DNA from: Albifimbria verrucaria
Lineage: Eukaryota > Ascomycota > Sordariomycetes > Hypocreales > Stachybotryaceae
Assembly (NCBI GenBank): GCA_020081605.1
Contig: JAHREC010000045.1
Span: forward strand, 558,001 to 622,000
Direction of reading: 5' to 3'
DNA: 64,000 bases
Part shown: positions 48,588 through 61,697 of the stretch, piece by piece
Numbering within the stretch: position 1 is the first letter of the stretch
How the letters are laid out: every line of letters begins with the position of its first letter
The notes under the pieces: generated by a model
The model's database searches: none
Told to the model about the DNA's origin: nothing
Seen by the model: the letters and a program-made list of their open reading frames with translations, nothing else
Position numbers and translations under genes: made by a program

Positions 48588-50260
48588 TTAAGAATGCTCA
48601 GTAGTGCTGCCAATGGGGCCGAAGCGAATGTTGGACCAGTTGACGTATCTGAAACTAAGTCAGCATCCATTGATTGACACACGACAGGAAGATACAACTT
48701 ACGCGTCTGCGTGCTCGTTGACAACATCGGACGGGTTTCCAGAGTCAGCGGGGCAGTCACCACGAGTGACACCAGGCTCAGAAGGATCGGCATCGCGGGG
48801 CCAGGCACCGTCGAGCCAGAGCATGTTGGCGTAGTGCTGCAGGTTCAAGCCGCATCAGCATTTGCGACGAGCGAGGAAAACAGGAGGAGACTTACATCAG
48901 CCCAGATGGACATGACGAGCACATGGGGCACGCTCAGGGCATCAACCATGGCGGGCCATCCACCGACCTCGGTGTATCGGTCGTGCTCGGTAAACACGTT
49001 GAAAATGTTGTCACAGAACTCCTGTGTGATTTGCGACGAGTTGGGAACGCCATCGTACTTGGGAGTGGGGATGTCGAATCGCTGGCCATCCTGAATGAAG
49101 AACTGGGTGAGGGATGTCGCCGTAAACTGGGTCACAACGCTATGGTACCATCTCAGCTTCTTGCAAGGGGGTATCTTTGAGTCAACGGGAAACTCACGTG
49201 AACACTCGGCTGGTGTCGACTGTCTTGCCAGCGCCGTAGAAGTCAAGGTTGCCCAGGCGGTAAGGGTTGTAATCGCAGCCATTGGCGTCGCAGAGACCAG
49301 CGTATCTCTCCTCGGAGTATGTTCCACCGCAGCCGGCACCAACGCCATCCTCGCAAATGTGGTAGTCGTTGTTCTCGCAAGCGTGGGGCGTGAGAGCAAA
49401 CGAGTGTGCGTTTGACTCCCAGACATCAATCTCAGCGCAGCACGCGCCCCTGGCACCAACACCCGCCTGGTCATCGGTGTCTGATGGCTCCCATCCCTCG
49501 TAGTTGGCCTATCTCAAGTCATTACAATGCTCTACCGCAATAGGTGAAAGAATTCAATCGGCGAATAGGGGTTAGGAATGTCATTCTTACCGAACCACCA
49601 AGGAACTTCAAGTCACGGGCACACTGTGCGTCACAGTAGCCGGTTCCATACCTGGCTCCAGCGGTGTTCTCTGGCTGGGTTGAGCGACCACCATCCGCTG
49701 GCATGGCGACAAAGTAGAGGGCACTGTTGAGACCGCAGGCAACCGTGGACAGATCAACATCAAATGCAAGTTCGTTGCCGATGAGGTTGAAGTGCTGGTA
49801 AGTGTTCGTGTCCTTCATGAGATACATACGGGACCCGATGTTCTTTCCATATCTGTGCTCGGTCACAAAGTTGAGCTTGAGAGAGTTACCACTGGTAGAC
49901 ACGCCATAGGTCTCTCCATATCGAGCGCCCTCAGCGTGGCAAATGCGAGCACATTCTTCGTTGCTGGAGCAGATGCCGGTCCACGCGTTGCCGTCATAGC
50001 AGTTCTGGTAGTTTCCTGGTGTTCAAACTCATTAGCTCAGGCTCTTCCAAGACTCCGAAATAATAGCAGCTCGGCTCAAATCCCTTACCGTTGTGGAACC
50101 ATCTCCAGTTGGCGTCGATGACAACTTCTCCGTTGACATTGGAGCAACCAGAACTCGTGCACTGCTGCCAGTTCAATCGCGGATGCGTCTCGGCAGTGTC
50201 TCGGCCAACTTTCTGGGCCGCTGCCACAGAAATAAGAGAGAGGGCTGCAAGAGTCAACAT
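48588..50260 (-). CDS. GH7 cellulase, cellobiohydrolase type (exoglucanase), secreted
   Basis: Retaining glycosidase acting on crystalline cellulose from chain ends. The ATG at 50260 gives the short signal peptide MLTLAALSLISVAAA, then QKVGRDTAETHPRLNWQQC. Six exons with five introns (near 50090-50017, 49587-49512, 49198-49143, 48894-48843, 48702-48655) read through without a frame break. The catalytic motif E-I-D-V-W-E in GACCAEIDVWESNAHSFALT supplies nucleophile and acid/base. GCGGTYSEERYAGLCDANGC and DYNPYRLGNLDFYGAGKTVD are GH7 signatures, and WADHYANMLWLDGAWP is the conserved C-terminal block. There is no CBM1: the protein ends just after VNWSNIRFGPIGSTT. Cellobiohydrolase rather than endoglucanase is inferred from the intact tunnel-loop cysteines and overall length. 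Confidence 0.94.
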
Positions 50261-52200
50261 TGTTGATGCCGTCAATCGTAATGATCTCCAAAGAATCCTT
50301 TGTCTGTGTCTTGGATGTAACTGCAATGCTAGCCTAGAGTAATCTGTCTGGAACTGCCACAGACATGGCCGTTCTTATAGAAAATCACAGGCAGATGGTA
50401 TCAATGATCCAAAGTGCCTAAACAGCAATGATGAGCACATCATGCCCAAGTGAAGGAACGGACGATGAGCAAGTAATTCCAATCCAGAAGTTGGTCGTTA
50501 ACGGACATGCATTTTCCGCCTTGGCTACTCAGACAGACAGTCAGCCGGCGCGAGGCCTTATAGCCGGTTTCCAAATTACGTTCAATGGCAAAGTATCAGC
50601 TGCTTCTCATATTAAGACTACCACCACAACCACCAGTCATCGTCGTCCTGGCGTTGCCAAGACTACCAACAATGCCGACGGCGCCATGGTTGTAATGGTT
50701 GCCAAGGACGCTAGCGGACTTAACAATAGCATAATAGGGAGCGGGCAGGACAAGGCAATCATCTTTTCTATTGTCATAGCTGGCATGCTGTGTCCACTAA
50801 TGCCCAGTTGTTCGTACAGACACATCTGTAACACGACCAATCTACAGGTGAGACTCAAGATGTTCACACAGGCGTATACAATGGCCTGCGAAGGTTGTAT
50901 ATAGCGCTAGCTTCGGAAACTGCACTGAATAATGCGGCTGTTAATACGTCTTTAGGGTGAAAATAAATTGAAAGTGCTACCTGCCAAGTTTAAGCATAAT
51001 TTGATCTTCAGGATCCTATAGGAAACTCTGGGTTTCGCTCCAATTCCGGAACCTCGGGCTTCTCCGTCATATGCGGGGTGATCACCCTCCTACAGATGGT
51101 GCTGCAACAATGATCGCGAGCGGAGTGCAGATCCTTCCTGTATGCGTTTTCATGACGCAGATCTTTCTGTCTTCGACCCGGCTGCTCATGCGCCGTGGCT
51201 AAGCCAGGCCCCACCTCGGGTGAAAGCACGGCGTCTCCATGGATGGGCTTGAATTGAGGACTCCCTACTCTGTAGAATGACTACCAGACGTGTACGTCGA
51301 TTTGACTTCAATCAATTTCTCACTGTACCACGGTTTCCCATCACCAGGCAATGCTAAGTTGGGAATATCGCTCGCTGCGTACTGTACTGCCAATTCTCAT
51401 ATAGCCAAGTACTTGAGAGTAAAGAAGTTGAACTAATAAAACAAAGCCCCAAGTGAGGGACAATCCTTAGCACTATATTCCTGTGGATTTTACTCTATTT
51501 TTGGGTAAAACACTTGCACGTTGAATTAGCCCTTGCGTTCACACTTCAACCTCCTCGACTCCTCGTCTGAGAACGATGATGAAAGGCTCGACTTGGTCAT
51601 TGTCAGTTCCGAAGACGATTGCCTCGCCGAGGGGCCACACAGAGTGCATCGGAGCTATTGTGAGTCTTCGGGAGTATGCCCATGGCGAAACAGATGCTCA
51701 GTTTTTGCGTATGATGTAGCTCCTGGAGGATGCACTCAGAATGGATGGCAAGCATGACGAATCAGACAAGATTCATCAAGAATTTCATCGCCGGTTACAA
51801 GATTATGTACAAGACCTGAGCTAGAATAATAACTTGGCAGTCACATCTTCATCCTGGATTTATTCTCGGCTACTTGATTTTGTGTTCACTACGACAGAAG
51901 CTTAACATTGATCCGTCGCTCTGTATACAACTCTGTACGGATGAGTAAGAGTATATACCCGTACCGAAGAAATAGAAATGGAGTCAAAAAGAGGTCTGCT
52001 AGGGAGTTCAACTTGGTATGAACAGTTTTTAGGACATCACAATCTTCATCTGATATGGATACAAATCATGATTACCCCTATGTCATGACATTGAAGAATG
52101 GATCTTGCAAAGAAGGTCGAGCTAATACTCTGCAAGCCTCTTTTGTTACTCAGAGAAGGAATAAGATAAGTAATGAGAATTTTGAATAGATTGTCAAATT
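50261..52200. other. Long intergenic region, no gene recognised
   Basis: About 1.9 kb. A 158-codon open frame at 50428-50904 has Thr-rich and hydrophobic parts but starts without a signal peptide and overlaps the GH7 promoter. I do not accept it. The rest shows only short frames. Confidence 0.5.
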
Positions 52201-53218
52201 TTATGAAGTAGTAGATTGAAACACTGCTTCCTCCCACTGTGTGAGGATCTCCATAATCTCCAAAGAATCCTCCCATGTTGGAGAGGGGCGGGAGCTTCCT
52301 TGAGACCAGCTGCCAAACAGTCTTCAACTCGCCGCACCTGATGCCCGAAAGCATCCCACTCAGAAGATACAACTATCTCTTCGACTTTACCCCCACTGTA
52401 AGTTTTGATTTCCATGATACTGTCTCCTGCTAGTGGCAGCCATGGATTGGTTTTGAACCTTAGAACGGCCTTTTGGCCTTGTATGGCAAATGAGTAGTCA
52501 TTGCCAAAACTATCCGTGCTCTGGATTGAGCCAATCACGCCGTTCTTGAATTGTATACTCAAAGAAGCATCTCGCACATGACTATTATCACTGGCCAGGT
52601 TCCCCAGGCCGCTTATCTTGCGATCCTTGACAGCATCCCTGCCATACGCTACCTGCAACACCCAGTGCATGAGCGACACAGGATAACATCCAAGGTTATA
52701 AATGGTACCCATTCCTAGAGGGTTGGCTTTGTCCCAAATCTGAGCTGCGTAATAGCCCGATACACCACGTACAGGTCCCAGAGCATCCGAGCGTATGATG
52801 TCGGCCACTTTAGCCATAAGGGGTGGCTCAGATACATGATGCCCTCAAGGAAAAATACACCATTACTTCGAACAGCTTCAATAAGTTCATATGCATCTTT
52901 CATAGTCGTCGTCAAGGACTTTTCCGAGAGGATAGCCTTGCCCTTCTTTGCTGCCGCGATGGCTGCTTGGGCGTGAAGGTGGCTAGGCAGGCCGATGTAA
53001 ACAACATCAATGTTCACATCGTCTATTATTTCTTCGAGCGTTCCGTAGCGGTGAGGGATAGAAAATTTGTCGGCAAACGCTGTAAGGCGCCCAGAATCCC
53101 GGCCGAAAACTGCTGTAATGGTGGATTTGGCGCTGCCTTGAATGGATGCTGCCACAGTATGAGAGATGAAACTTGTTCCGAGAATGCCCCAACGAAGCGT
53201 GTTCTTGTTGCTTTCCAT
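52201..53218 (-). CDS. Gfo/Idh/MocA-family NAD(P)-dependent dehydrogenase (two frame breaks)
   Basis: The Rossmann N-terminus LRWGILGTSFISHTVAASIQ has a G-x-G-x-x-type dinucleotide loop. VYIGLPSHLHAQAAIAAAKK and the catalytic-type E-K-S/P motif in AILSEKSLTT (usually EKP) follow, as in dihydrodiol or glucose-fructose oxidoreductase-like enzymes. The C-terminal substrate domain continues in another frame after a slip near 52818 (MAKVADIIRSDALGPVRGVS; WDKANPLGMGTIYNLGCYPV). A second slip near 52290 leads to EDSLEIMEILTQWEEAVF and the stop at 52201. Corrected length is about 339 residues. The EKS instead of EKP may affect cofactor geometry. Substrate unknown; probably cytosolic sugar or diol oxidation. 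Confidence 0.85.
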
Positions 53219-55148
53219 TGTTTCTGTTTCTTCTTTTATTCTTTTCCTGTTTCTGGCTTCTTTTCAGGGTGAGATGAAATACGTGAAGATGAACTGTATA
53301 ATGCAAGCAATGGCTTGTGCACTCAATGGCTTGATAGAGGACAAGTTTCTCCTCACTTATTAGTAATTCATAATTCCACTTTTCGGCTATGACCGGTAAT
53401 ACTACTAGTTCTAGACAAATGCGGCCCAGTACTGTACCCTAATCACTTAGCACCACGCCAATATTTGACGATGGTTGTATAACAAGAAGAGTTATTATGA
53501 GAAATACAAAAATACGCCCTAATGCTCACGGGAGATATTAAAGCATACGAGTTAGTGTATCGTTTGCTCAAGTCATTTTACAAGGAAAATGTCCAAATTG
53601 CCCTGAGTTGTCTTTTGATTGAATACACCGATGAGGGTGTAGGCTCTATGTATTACCCATGAAAAATCCAGAAACTCACAGGCTCCTCATATGATGTGGA
53701 TTGTAACCATTGCATTGCACTTTCCTATTATCAGACGATGCTTGCACTAGATAACAGATACTCAATTGTATGATATTATATCAGGTACATGGTTTTCCGT
53801 ATTTATAGAAGCTCTCACGAGAAATTGCATTATCACTTTTAAAACTAATGGAATGGCTATTGAGCCAAGACAATGTCTACCTCAACATCTCTCTAGATAC
53901 GTGGTGGCCGTGTTCAGGTTTCGAAACGGAGCGCAGACTTATGCAATATAGGCAATTGAGTCTTCTGCATCAAGTTTGGGGTAAATTATGCTCAAAAAGC
54001 GAGAAGGAATGGAAGGCGAATGTTAGTCTAGTTCCGAGTTCGCTCACAACATAGCAGAGACCAGCACTAAAACGTGAACTTATCAATGTAAGATTTCTCT
54101 CTATATTACGGTCTGCTCAGCGGTCTGCGTCGCTAAGACCTCTCCAATCCTTGGTGAAATATACGCTACTGATGACAACTTTCCAATTCGTCTAGCCCAG
54201 TCACACTAACAGGTTCTGAAGCTGTTCCTGACCAAGTGTTGTCTTATTTTTACCGTTTGCTGCTCAGGAATCAGAATGGAAACGCCTATTATCAACAGTA
54301 ATGCGATCTTTCCAACCGTGGCAGTCTTTCAGGTCTCAGGCTCCATGATGGAGAAGCGTGACTTGATAATACGCCATAGCATAGGCGCTGAGGTCTTGTC
54401 CAAGTGAGAGGGGAGATGTATGTGTCTGAAATCGTCAAGTAATAGCATTGTGATGATAATATGTTCTTTCAGATATTTATTCACACACTCAAGGCCTTTT
54501 ATTCTCAACCCATGCATTAAACTCCATCCTCCAGGAAAATTGGGCTTTCAAGTCGGGGTGAGCAGAATGGCTTGCGCTGATGACAAAGTTGTAAGGCATG
54601 TTTGATTGGATACTGCTAGCATTTAATAATAGCATCTAAGCATCAAACTTCACATACCGTCCTATACGGAATGTCATTGTCCCAATAGTTCAGCTTTTGG
54701 CTGTAGTTAGTATGTAATGAAGCAGATCGAACCCAGATTTTCCCTCTATAAATTAGAGCATTTTAAACTCGGGAGAATAAGGAATTTTGTCCAGAGAGCC
54801 TCATAGTTGTTATTATATAGGGCAAATAAGGTCGTTCACACTATCTTGTACCTATAATAGTTTGCACACGTACTTTGCTTGCGATCGGAAGAGTGTCCCA
54901 AGGCCATGTAAAGCTTGACTTACAGATAATGAGCTATATTTACCATGCAGCCCACTTTCCTAGCACTTCTCTTGCACAGGGTATGAGTCATGAAGTATAT
55001 ATTTCATGACACGAATACACATAGATACATTGATTGCATAAACATAAATTTCCTCAAGAAACCCCTTATCATAAATCTCTGCATAAACCACTCATACCTG
55101 GCTTCGAAATTATCATGATCCTTATTCACTCATATGATCCCTCCAAGA
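53219..55148. other. Long intergenic region, no gene recognised
   Basis: About 1.9 kb, mostly AT-rich. No open frame with domain, signal peptide or splice support was found. Confidence 0.55.
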
Positions 55149-56340
55149 TTACCTCCATGTCGAGCTAAGTGTATAGTCCTTGGAACAGTCCGTTGGCACC
55201 GTGTATGACCGGTTGGGGTCACTCTCCCAGGTCACTGCTCCAGAGGAAGAAACCTTGATGAATTTGTAACTGAATTGCGTGCCGGGGGCGAATTCAGCAG
55301 TCAATGTCCAGAGGGGGTTGGATGCCGTATACTTTGATGCCGACAGTACCAGAGCCTTGCCGGCATCCCAGCTACCAAGCTGAGCAATAGAGCCAACGAC
55401 CTTGATAGTCTCTCCGTAGACGGTCTTTATCTGGTGGTTGAAGTTAACCTTGACCTTGGCTCCTGCTGCACAAGTAGACGGTGGGTTAGTCGGGTTGGTT
55501 GGGTTGGTTGGGTTACCCCGTTGCCGCTATCCGAGATGGCAATATCAGCGCAGGTGAGATAGACCTGGCCCGTCTGAAACGAGTTCCACCGCAACGAGAT
55601 CAATGTATGGTTTGACACATATTCTGGAATCTTGACCTTCTTGGTCACTGTGTATCCACCTGCAATAGATGTGTAACACGATCCCAGAGATGCACCATCG
55701 ACGCCTTGGCAAGCGCGTCTATCGCCAGCTTGGAATGCATTGCAAGTAAACCAGTCGTTGCGGTAGCAAGGCTGACCAGCAGAGCAATCAGGGTTGTATC
55801 CACAAGATTGACCAGACACGTCAGTGCATTTGAGAAGGCCTTTCTCGAAACAGTCCTCAGCTGCTTGTTTCTCAGCATCTGTGGGGGTATAGTTGGGGTT
55901 TAAGAGCTTGTCGACAATAGTTTGGTCTTGGCAGATACGCCAGCTGAACATTCCTCCGTGGTCACCGTTGTTGTCCACACACCACTGGACATCAACAACT
56001 TGCCCAGGAGTGTAAGTGGCCACGGGTTTCTGTCCCCATGTGTTGGAAGGCCGGTTGTAGTCAATGTTGACACGAGCGTTGAAACCACAAGGGCCACTCC
56101 GACCAACTTGTGCTACGTCCAGATCCGGCCAAGCTGACACTGGCTCAAGGATTGTGCACTCAGGGCACGAGTCCAGTTTCGCCTGGGCATGACATGTTAA
56201 TTGATGGCCAAACTTGAGCAAATGGTTCCAATTCTTACCTCTGTTCCTAGGCGGGTGCGACTTGCGGGCACAACCATGTAGCCATGACCAAAGGCCCCAG
56301 TGGCGAAGCCCAAGAGGGCGACAGTGAGAGTGGACTTCAT
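55149..56340 (-). CDS. AA13 starch-active lytic polysaccharide monooxygenase with CBM20
   Basis: Copper enzyme that oxidatively cleaves starch outside the cell. Exon 1 (56340-56239) encodes the signal peptide [18 protein letters not shown] and then [14 protein letters not shown]. The first mature residue is the histidine of the copper brace. Exon 2 starts at 56181 with the family blocks [57 protein letters not shown] and [12 protein letters not shown] short Asn-Pro-Thr repeat linker follows. The C-terminal starch-binding CBM20 is clear: [31 protein letters not shown] and [12 protein letters not shown]. One base is missing in the linker at 55516-55519 (CCCC on the plus strand); without correction the CBM20 would be lost. 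About 370 residues. Confidence 0.94.
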
Positions 56341-58101
56341 GGTGAATATTGTTAGGTTGTGCTTGGCTGATGAGATATCGTCGAAGGAACTGCTTCCACC
56401 TCATGGCTTTATAGACAACATGTTGGGCATTTTTCATTTCGGCCACTTCTCGGTCACACATGGTGTCTGCTCCTTGTCTTCTTGTCGAGAAGTCCAGCTC
56501 GCATGTGTTCTTGTGGGGTTATCATGTAGCATTATGTCACTTGCTGGCGCACTCGAATCACCATGATGGGGTGGAGAGAGGTCATCTCGAATCGCTCGTT
56601 GCAGACCGCGACGCTATATTGTCCCCAGGCGTGTCTCATCGGGCCGATTCCGTCTGAAGTCAACAAGAGCTCATGGCCAACTGTCAGCGGGAGCTGTGGC
56701 AATAATCCACCAATGAATCCCAGGTTTTAACCCTCTATTTCAAGCATGAAAACCCTTCAGGGTGGTTCCTGAATGTCAAAACTGGTTTGAATCGCCGAAC
56801 TTGGGGTTTTCGGCCGAGGCTAAGGGTCTGAACCAGCTCCACAGCTACCGCCACTACCCGCTCCGTCTTTGGCGGTTAATGAATGGTGAGGGTAGTTAAC
56901 GGGTGCAAACGAGGGATAAAACTGGCCTGGATCTTGGGTTACGTAGTGCACAACTCAGGGTTTGTCTTAAAACTCCCATCATTCTACTATCAATCTTCAA
57001 TGCTTGTCTCGACGAGAGGAGAGTGATTTCGTCTTGTGGTGTCACCTATCAGAAAGAAATTGCATAGGCCCGATGTCAAAAAACGGAGGAGGCATTTCTT
57101 GCCTCTTTAGGAAGTTGACCATGCAGCCCTCAGCCATTTCCCGCAGTGATTTGCCAAGTAGCCGAGTTCTGTACTCACATGCTCCGATCCGGGGCAGCCG
57201 GGGTCAAGCAACCTAGTCTCCATACGTTCTGGCCATGTTGGGCTGGGCTGCTCCACGAGGGAAGAGGGTGACAGTCATGACAGAAGAGGCTTGATAGACA
57301 ATGATGGATGGAGCCTCATGGACTATCAGTTGCGCGAAATTGCAAAGGTTGCAGTCAGCTCCAAGAAGGATTAAAGACATTGGTGACGTTGTTCACTAAT
57401 TGAAAGCTGCTCGAAAGTACCTGCTAAGCAATGCGAGCTTGCAATGCCTTCTAACAATCCGTATCAAATGTTCCCAGTTCAGCACGTCTGACGTCAAATC
57501 CGTTCGAGTCATATAACACGCATACAGGAGCATTTCCGCCGATCTTAGTGCAAGTACAGTTATCTCATGCGTAAAATGTTCAGTCTGGTATCTCGCTTTA
57601 AATCCTGTCTAGTTTGCTATTGCCCTGTTTGGGGCTCGCCCCAATGAATAAACATGAGCATGCCGTGATAAGTTCTGTGCTACTACTACATAATTTCAAC
57701 ATGTGTAACGACGTAGTTGAGGGCTATATGTGTGCCCTACCTCACTCATTACTGGGAATATTACACATTGTGCAAGCTTGAGAAACTTGTTATGCAAATA
57801 AATTCTACACCATACATGCCTTTGCTATAGAATATGACATTCATAAGTCATTGTGAAACAAAACCCTTCACATTTCCTTACCAGAAAATACTAGGTTTAA
57901 GAAGGGATTATAACCATGTGTATATTTTAAACCGGGTAATCAATGCAATTGGCAATGATGTTAAGTCTCAAGCCACAAAGAATCCACCACTGCAAGTATC
58001 ACATCAATCACACGATACGTATTTGCGGTCCCTACTTAAACTCAAGACTTGCAATGAACACATTTCGATAATTAGCACACCTCAACATCTCTCACTTCTC
58101 A
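56341..58101. other. Long intergenic region, no gene recognised
   Basis: About 1.75 kb upstream of the AA13 gene and downstream of the esterase. A palindrome-like FAD or regulatory element could not be identified. Open frames at 57004-57216 and 57834-58151 are unsupported. Confidence 0.55.
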
Positions 58102-59254
58102 TTATTTTATGTAGGTGGCCCACTTGCTCTTGCCCGTCACTACGTCGATAAACTCTTTCGCAACAACTCGGTCGGTTTGCTCCGAGGGTGCAACTCATCG
58201 TACCACATGAAACTGTCCCGTACACCGGGTACATTGCAGGATGGACCACATTGCACAATGGAGCCCGTAACGTTGGGAGCTGCTGTTCCATTGAGATAGA
58301 CGGATGGATTGTGCCATATATCAGACATCTAGCATCATGGTCAGTCTTGTTTCTCCGTCGAAAATATATGGAAATGAACATACAAAAGAATTGGTATCGA
58401 AGATTGCAAATGTACTTCCTCGGTATCTTTTAGCAACTACTATTTCGTGCGGTGTTTTGTAGTCAAATATTTCATTGACCAAGTTGATGTACTGGCGCAT
58501 CTTCTCGCTTGATTGCGTGATGTTCGCATTATATTTGGGCTTGTCTAGCCAGAATCTGGAGACATTCACCCCGTCGTTCTCAGGCAATGCATATTGAGGG
58601 ATCAAGTCCAGGGGTCCCACATTCATTAGAACAAACTTCCGCGCACCGGATTCATACAAGCGATCCAACTGGGCAAATACGCAGTTCGTGTAGGCAGTCA
58701 GGGGCAGTCCTTTTGGTTGTTCTTCCGTCAGGAAAACAGTGGCACCCAGGTCATTTGTGCCGATCCAGATAGCATATACAGTCTCGGCCTGGGGATCTTC
58801 AAGATGCCTTTGCCAGTGGTTGAGTTGACATATTCCTTGTTCGCCAGAAAGGTTGGTATTTGGTTTTGTAGGATGCCATTGCGGCGGCCGGGTTGGTACG
58901 AGTTATCACAGACGGCGCCAGAAACTGCGTAGTCATATGATTTGACGCCAACATATTGTTCGACGTATTGTGGCCAGACCCTGCCACCAGTTGATGCGTT
59001 GTTTGACTTGGAAAGTTTAGCATATTTGGAACCTTGCAAGCAATGAGGAAAGGAGCAGCTGCACTAACTGGTTTTCCAATATTTCCATTAGCATCAGGGG
59101 CATAGTTTCTAAGTCCTGAATCGGTCCAACTGTCGCCGAAAACGACAAGACTTGAGAACCTACGCAGACTTAGGCCTGGGTTAGTCGTTGCACCGAGGGT
59201 GGAGGAGATAAAGCACGCATTTAATGCTAGCAGTAATGCATTTCTTAACTCCAT
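58102..59254 (-). CDS. SGNH/GDSL esterase, CE16-like acetylesterase, secreted (frame breaks)
   Basis: The ATG at 59254 gives the signal peptide MELRNALLLALNACFISSTLG. Block I is VVFGDSWTDSG with the nucleophilic serine. Block III is WIGTNDLG, read after a slip near 58797. Block V is WYDELHPS with the Asp-x-x-His pair. An intron at about 59057-58993 joins GNIGKP to SNNASTGGRVWP. A second intron probably lies around 58430-58325, before DIWHNPSVYLNG. A further slip near 58185 leads to EQTDRVVAKEFIDVVTGKSK and the stop at 58102. CE16 enzymes remove acetyl groups from the ends of xylo-oligosaccharides and other hemicelluloses, which would complement the GH10 xylanase at 22.7 kb. Assignment to CE16 is by motif resemblance. 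Confidence 0.85.
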
Positions 59255-60179
59255 TGCGAACACTTCCCTAACAAGGTATTTCGCGAATACTTCTTAAGAT
59301 TTTCAGATGGGAATGAGCCTGGCACGGCATCAATATGTTTTGATTTAGGGCTCAGTAGGCATATTTATCCCTCTTTATCACCCAGAATCTTAGCAAATCT
59401 CGGAAAAATGGAAGTCTGGATAAATATGCATTAAGCTGCATACAACAGCAGCATCAACAACAGCTTCGGGACTCGCGTCAAATCTGAGCGGAATGCGGAG
59501 AAGCATGAAGAGTATCGCGCTAACTGGCCAGCATTTGGCTGGCCGGTTTAGAAAGTGTTCTCTTTGTAAGAAACAGCATGGTCACAGAATCGTGAGGGAG
59601 AATGATAGGAAACACTGCACATGATTCTGACAGACACTCTCATGGTGTCTGACAGAAGTTTAGTGGCCACAGGGAAGCGCCCGATGGGTAAAGTGGCGCC
59701 TTTCACCACCCACTAGAGGTCAGTCTATGCCGGGATAAAAGCAACCGATCTCAGCATCGTCTGGGGACAGTCACCCCGCTCTTGGTTGTGGAGTAAGGGG
59801 AGACTGGCCGGTTATAAACCCCAATAATCCTAGCAAACACCTGCATCTAAAGGTCAGGGCCACAGTTGGTTCTGGTACAGCACCGTCCCCATGTCTGGGA
59901 ACTGCCTTTCATCTCCACAAATTATGAAGATAGGTGGCCCTTCTCTTTATGGACCCATTTGTAGCTACAAAAGATAGCGCGAAGGATGTTTTGATTCTGG
60001 TTTGCTGTGGGCTGGTAGGGGTGGTGCGCTTTCAAAGTATATTGACAGACCAGTTCAATAATACCCCGGTAAAGTAGCTTACACTGGGCTAACTACTTGA
60101 GCGTTGCAACACCTACAATTACAGAAATACACTTGATGAGGGCATGCTGTAGCTAGAGCGTGAGCGCCAATTGATTATT
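59255..60179. other. Intergenic, esterase promoter
   Basis: About 0.9 kb. No coding potential recognised. Confidence 0.6.
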
Positions 60180-61697
60180 CTATCGCGCATCTTCTATCCT
60201 CCGTAACTCTTCCATGGGTATCTCCGTCTCGACTCTCGTATACTCCTTCAGTTTACGCCGCCGTCTTGCGTATCTAATGCCCAGAGCTAGCAGTATCAAG
60301 CTTCCCACAACTATCGATGCAGCAGCCCACTTCCTTGGTCCACGTATGCAACATGGGTACCAGGCCATGAAAACTCCAACCGCCCATTCTATCCAGGTCC
60401 TTTGACGGGCATGGTCAGGAGCAAGGCCTTTCCTCAAAAGTTGCTTAGCAGCAGGCCCTGTAGGGCCTGAGACGAAACGCTTTAGCCCGAAGTGAGGCAC
60501 GGTTTTTTGAAGAGGATGGTCGTCTGGATACTGCGCATCACCCCAAATTCCAGTAAAGTAGAAGAATGAGGTTTGGTTGACTGTCATCGACTCGTTTGAG
60601 TTCGGCTCAGATAGCCGGGTCAAGTGAAACGTTGAAGGCTCAAGGTGATAAAAGTAAGCCGAGAGAACAGGATCCCAGACTTTTCCGGAATCACAGTAGT
60701 CCACTAATACGATATCGTGAACATGTTCACTGGATTTTTGGGATTAGCAATGCAACGAGGTAGTAATTCGGGAATCTAACCCTTCAGATGGGTAATTTGC
60801 ATGCGATCCGTATGCACTAAAGACAAGCGGCTGAGGAGTAACGAGTCAAATCAGCTCAGCAACATCTTCATTTCGACGACTTACTCTTTCATTTGTTTTA
60901 GATATTGCGTCATTATCCCAGTCATAAGCCGCTCCGTCTCTGTGCTGGCTGTAGTAGATGCCAGTCGGCTTTCCGTCATGGAACCGCACCATGTTATGCT
61001 CCCTAGTCGTGCTCTTCAGCTGGCGTTTCAGTAATGTGGCACAGATCAGATAATTACCAATCACCAATATGGTCTCCAAACGAATATCCAGGCACATCGT
61101 CGCCAAAGAGACGATTCAATGGTTCCAAAACTTGCGTTATGTTCGGACCGCGGTCGTAAGAGTAGAAGTAGAAGTAGAATGCATCCACATCAAGAGCGCC
61201 TTTCTCGATAAGAATCACAACACATGCTGTAGCATTGGTGATTTTACCCGACTCGTCGGGAGTCTGTCCAAGAAGCCAGCTGGGTAGGGTAGTAACATCA
61301 TCCTTGGATGTCAGAGCAACTGGTTGACTGCGCACGTCGTTGAGTATTGCCAAGTTGTCCAGGTTAAGATCTGTCAGGTTAGAAACAGCCTCTTGGCCCG
61401 TCATTGGCGTTGTATGGTGCACATGTTGGAGTAGATCTGCAGGGCGGAAAGGGTCTTGCGAGTGCAGCCAAACAAGGGTGCTGTCAACTCGTCAGTTATG
61501 TCGGCCTCGATGTAGAAATTCCGGGCTCTTGAGATACCATATTTCTTCACATAATCGGGGATTTCAAAGTCCCCTCCTCGTGCCGTGGATGCGACTCCAT
61601 GCCCAGTGACCGTTCCGATAAGTTGCACAAGCAGTAAGGCCGCCAACGGAAGGCTGAGGCTTGCAAGTGACCCGACGACAAGCGGTCGACGGGCCAT
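60180..61697 (-). CDS. Vps62-domain membrane protein (one frame break)
   Basis: The N-terminal hydrophobic segment (LVVGSLASLSLPLAALLLVQLIG) acts as signal or anchor. The Vps62 domain covers most of the protein: FYSYDRGPNITQVLEPLN, HNMVRFHDGKPTGIYYSQHR, DGAAYDWDND, LVFSAYGSHANYPSEG, SAYFYHLEPSTFHLTRLSEP and YPDDHPLQKTVPHFGLKRFV. After a second hydrophobic stretch (ASIVVGSLILLALGIRYA) a basic, charged tail follows. Introns include 61057-61003 and one near 60880. One frame slip occurs near 61410. Yeast Vps62 was named for vacuolar sorting, but the biochemical role of the domain is unknown. About 460 residues after correction. Confidence 0.85.

Noticed and set aside
50428..50904. 158-codon open frame as a possible small gene
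   Set aside because: No signal peptide, domain or splice structure, and it lies in the promoter side of the GH7 gene. Probably chance.
54722..54740. Possible tRNA B-box-like sequence (reverse GGTTCGATC)
   Set aside because: The essential final CC of the B box is missing, and no matching A box or acceptor stem could be folded around it.
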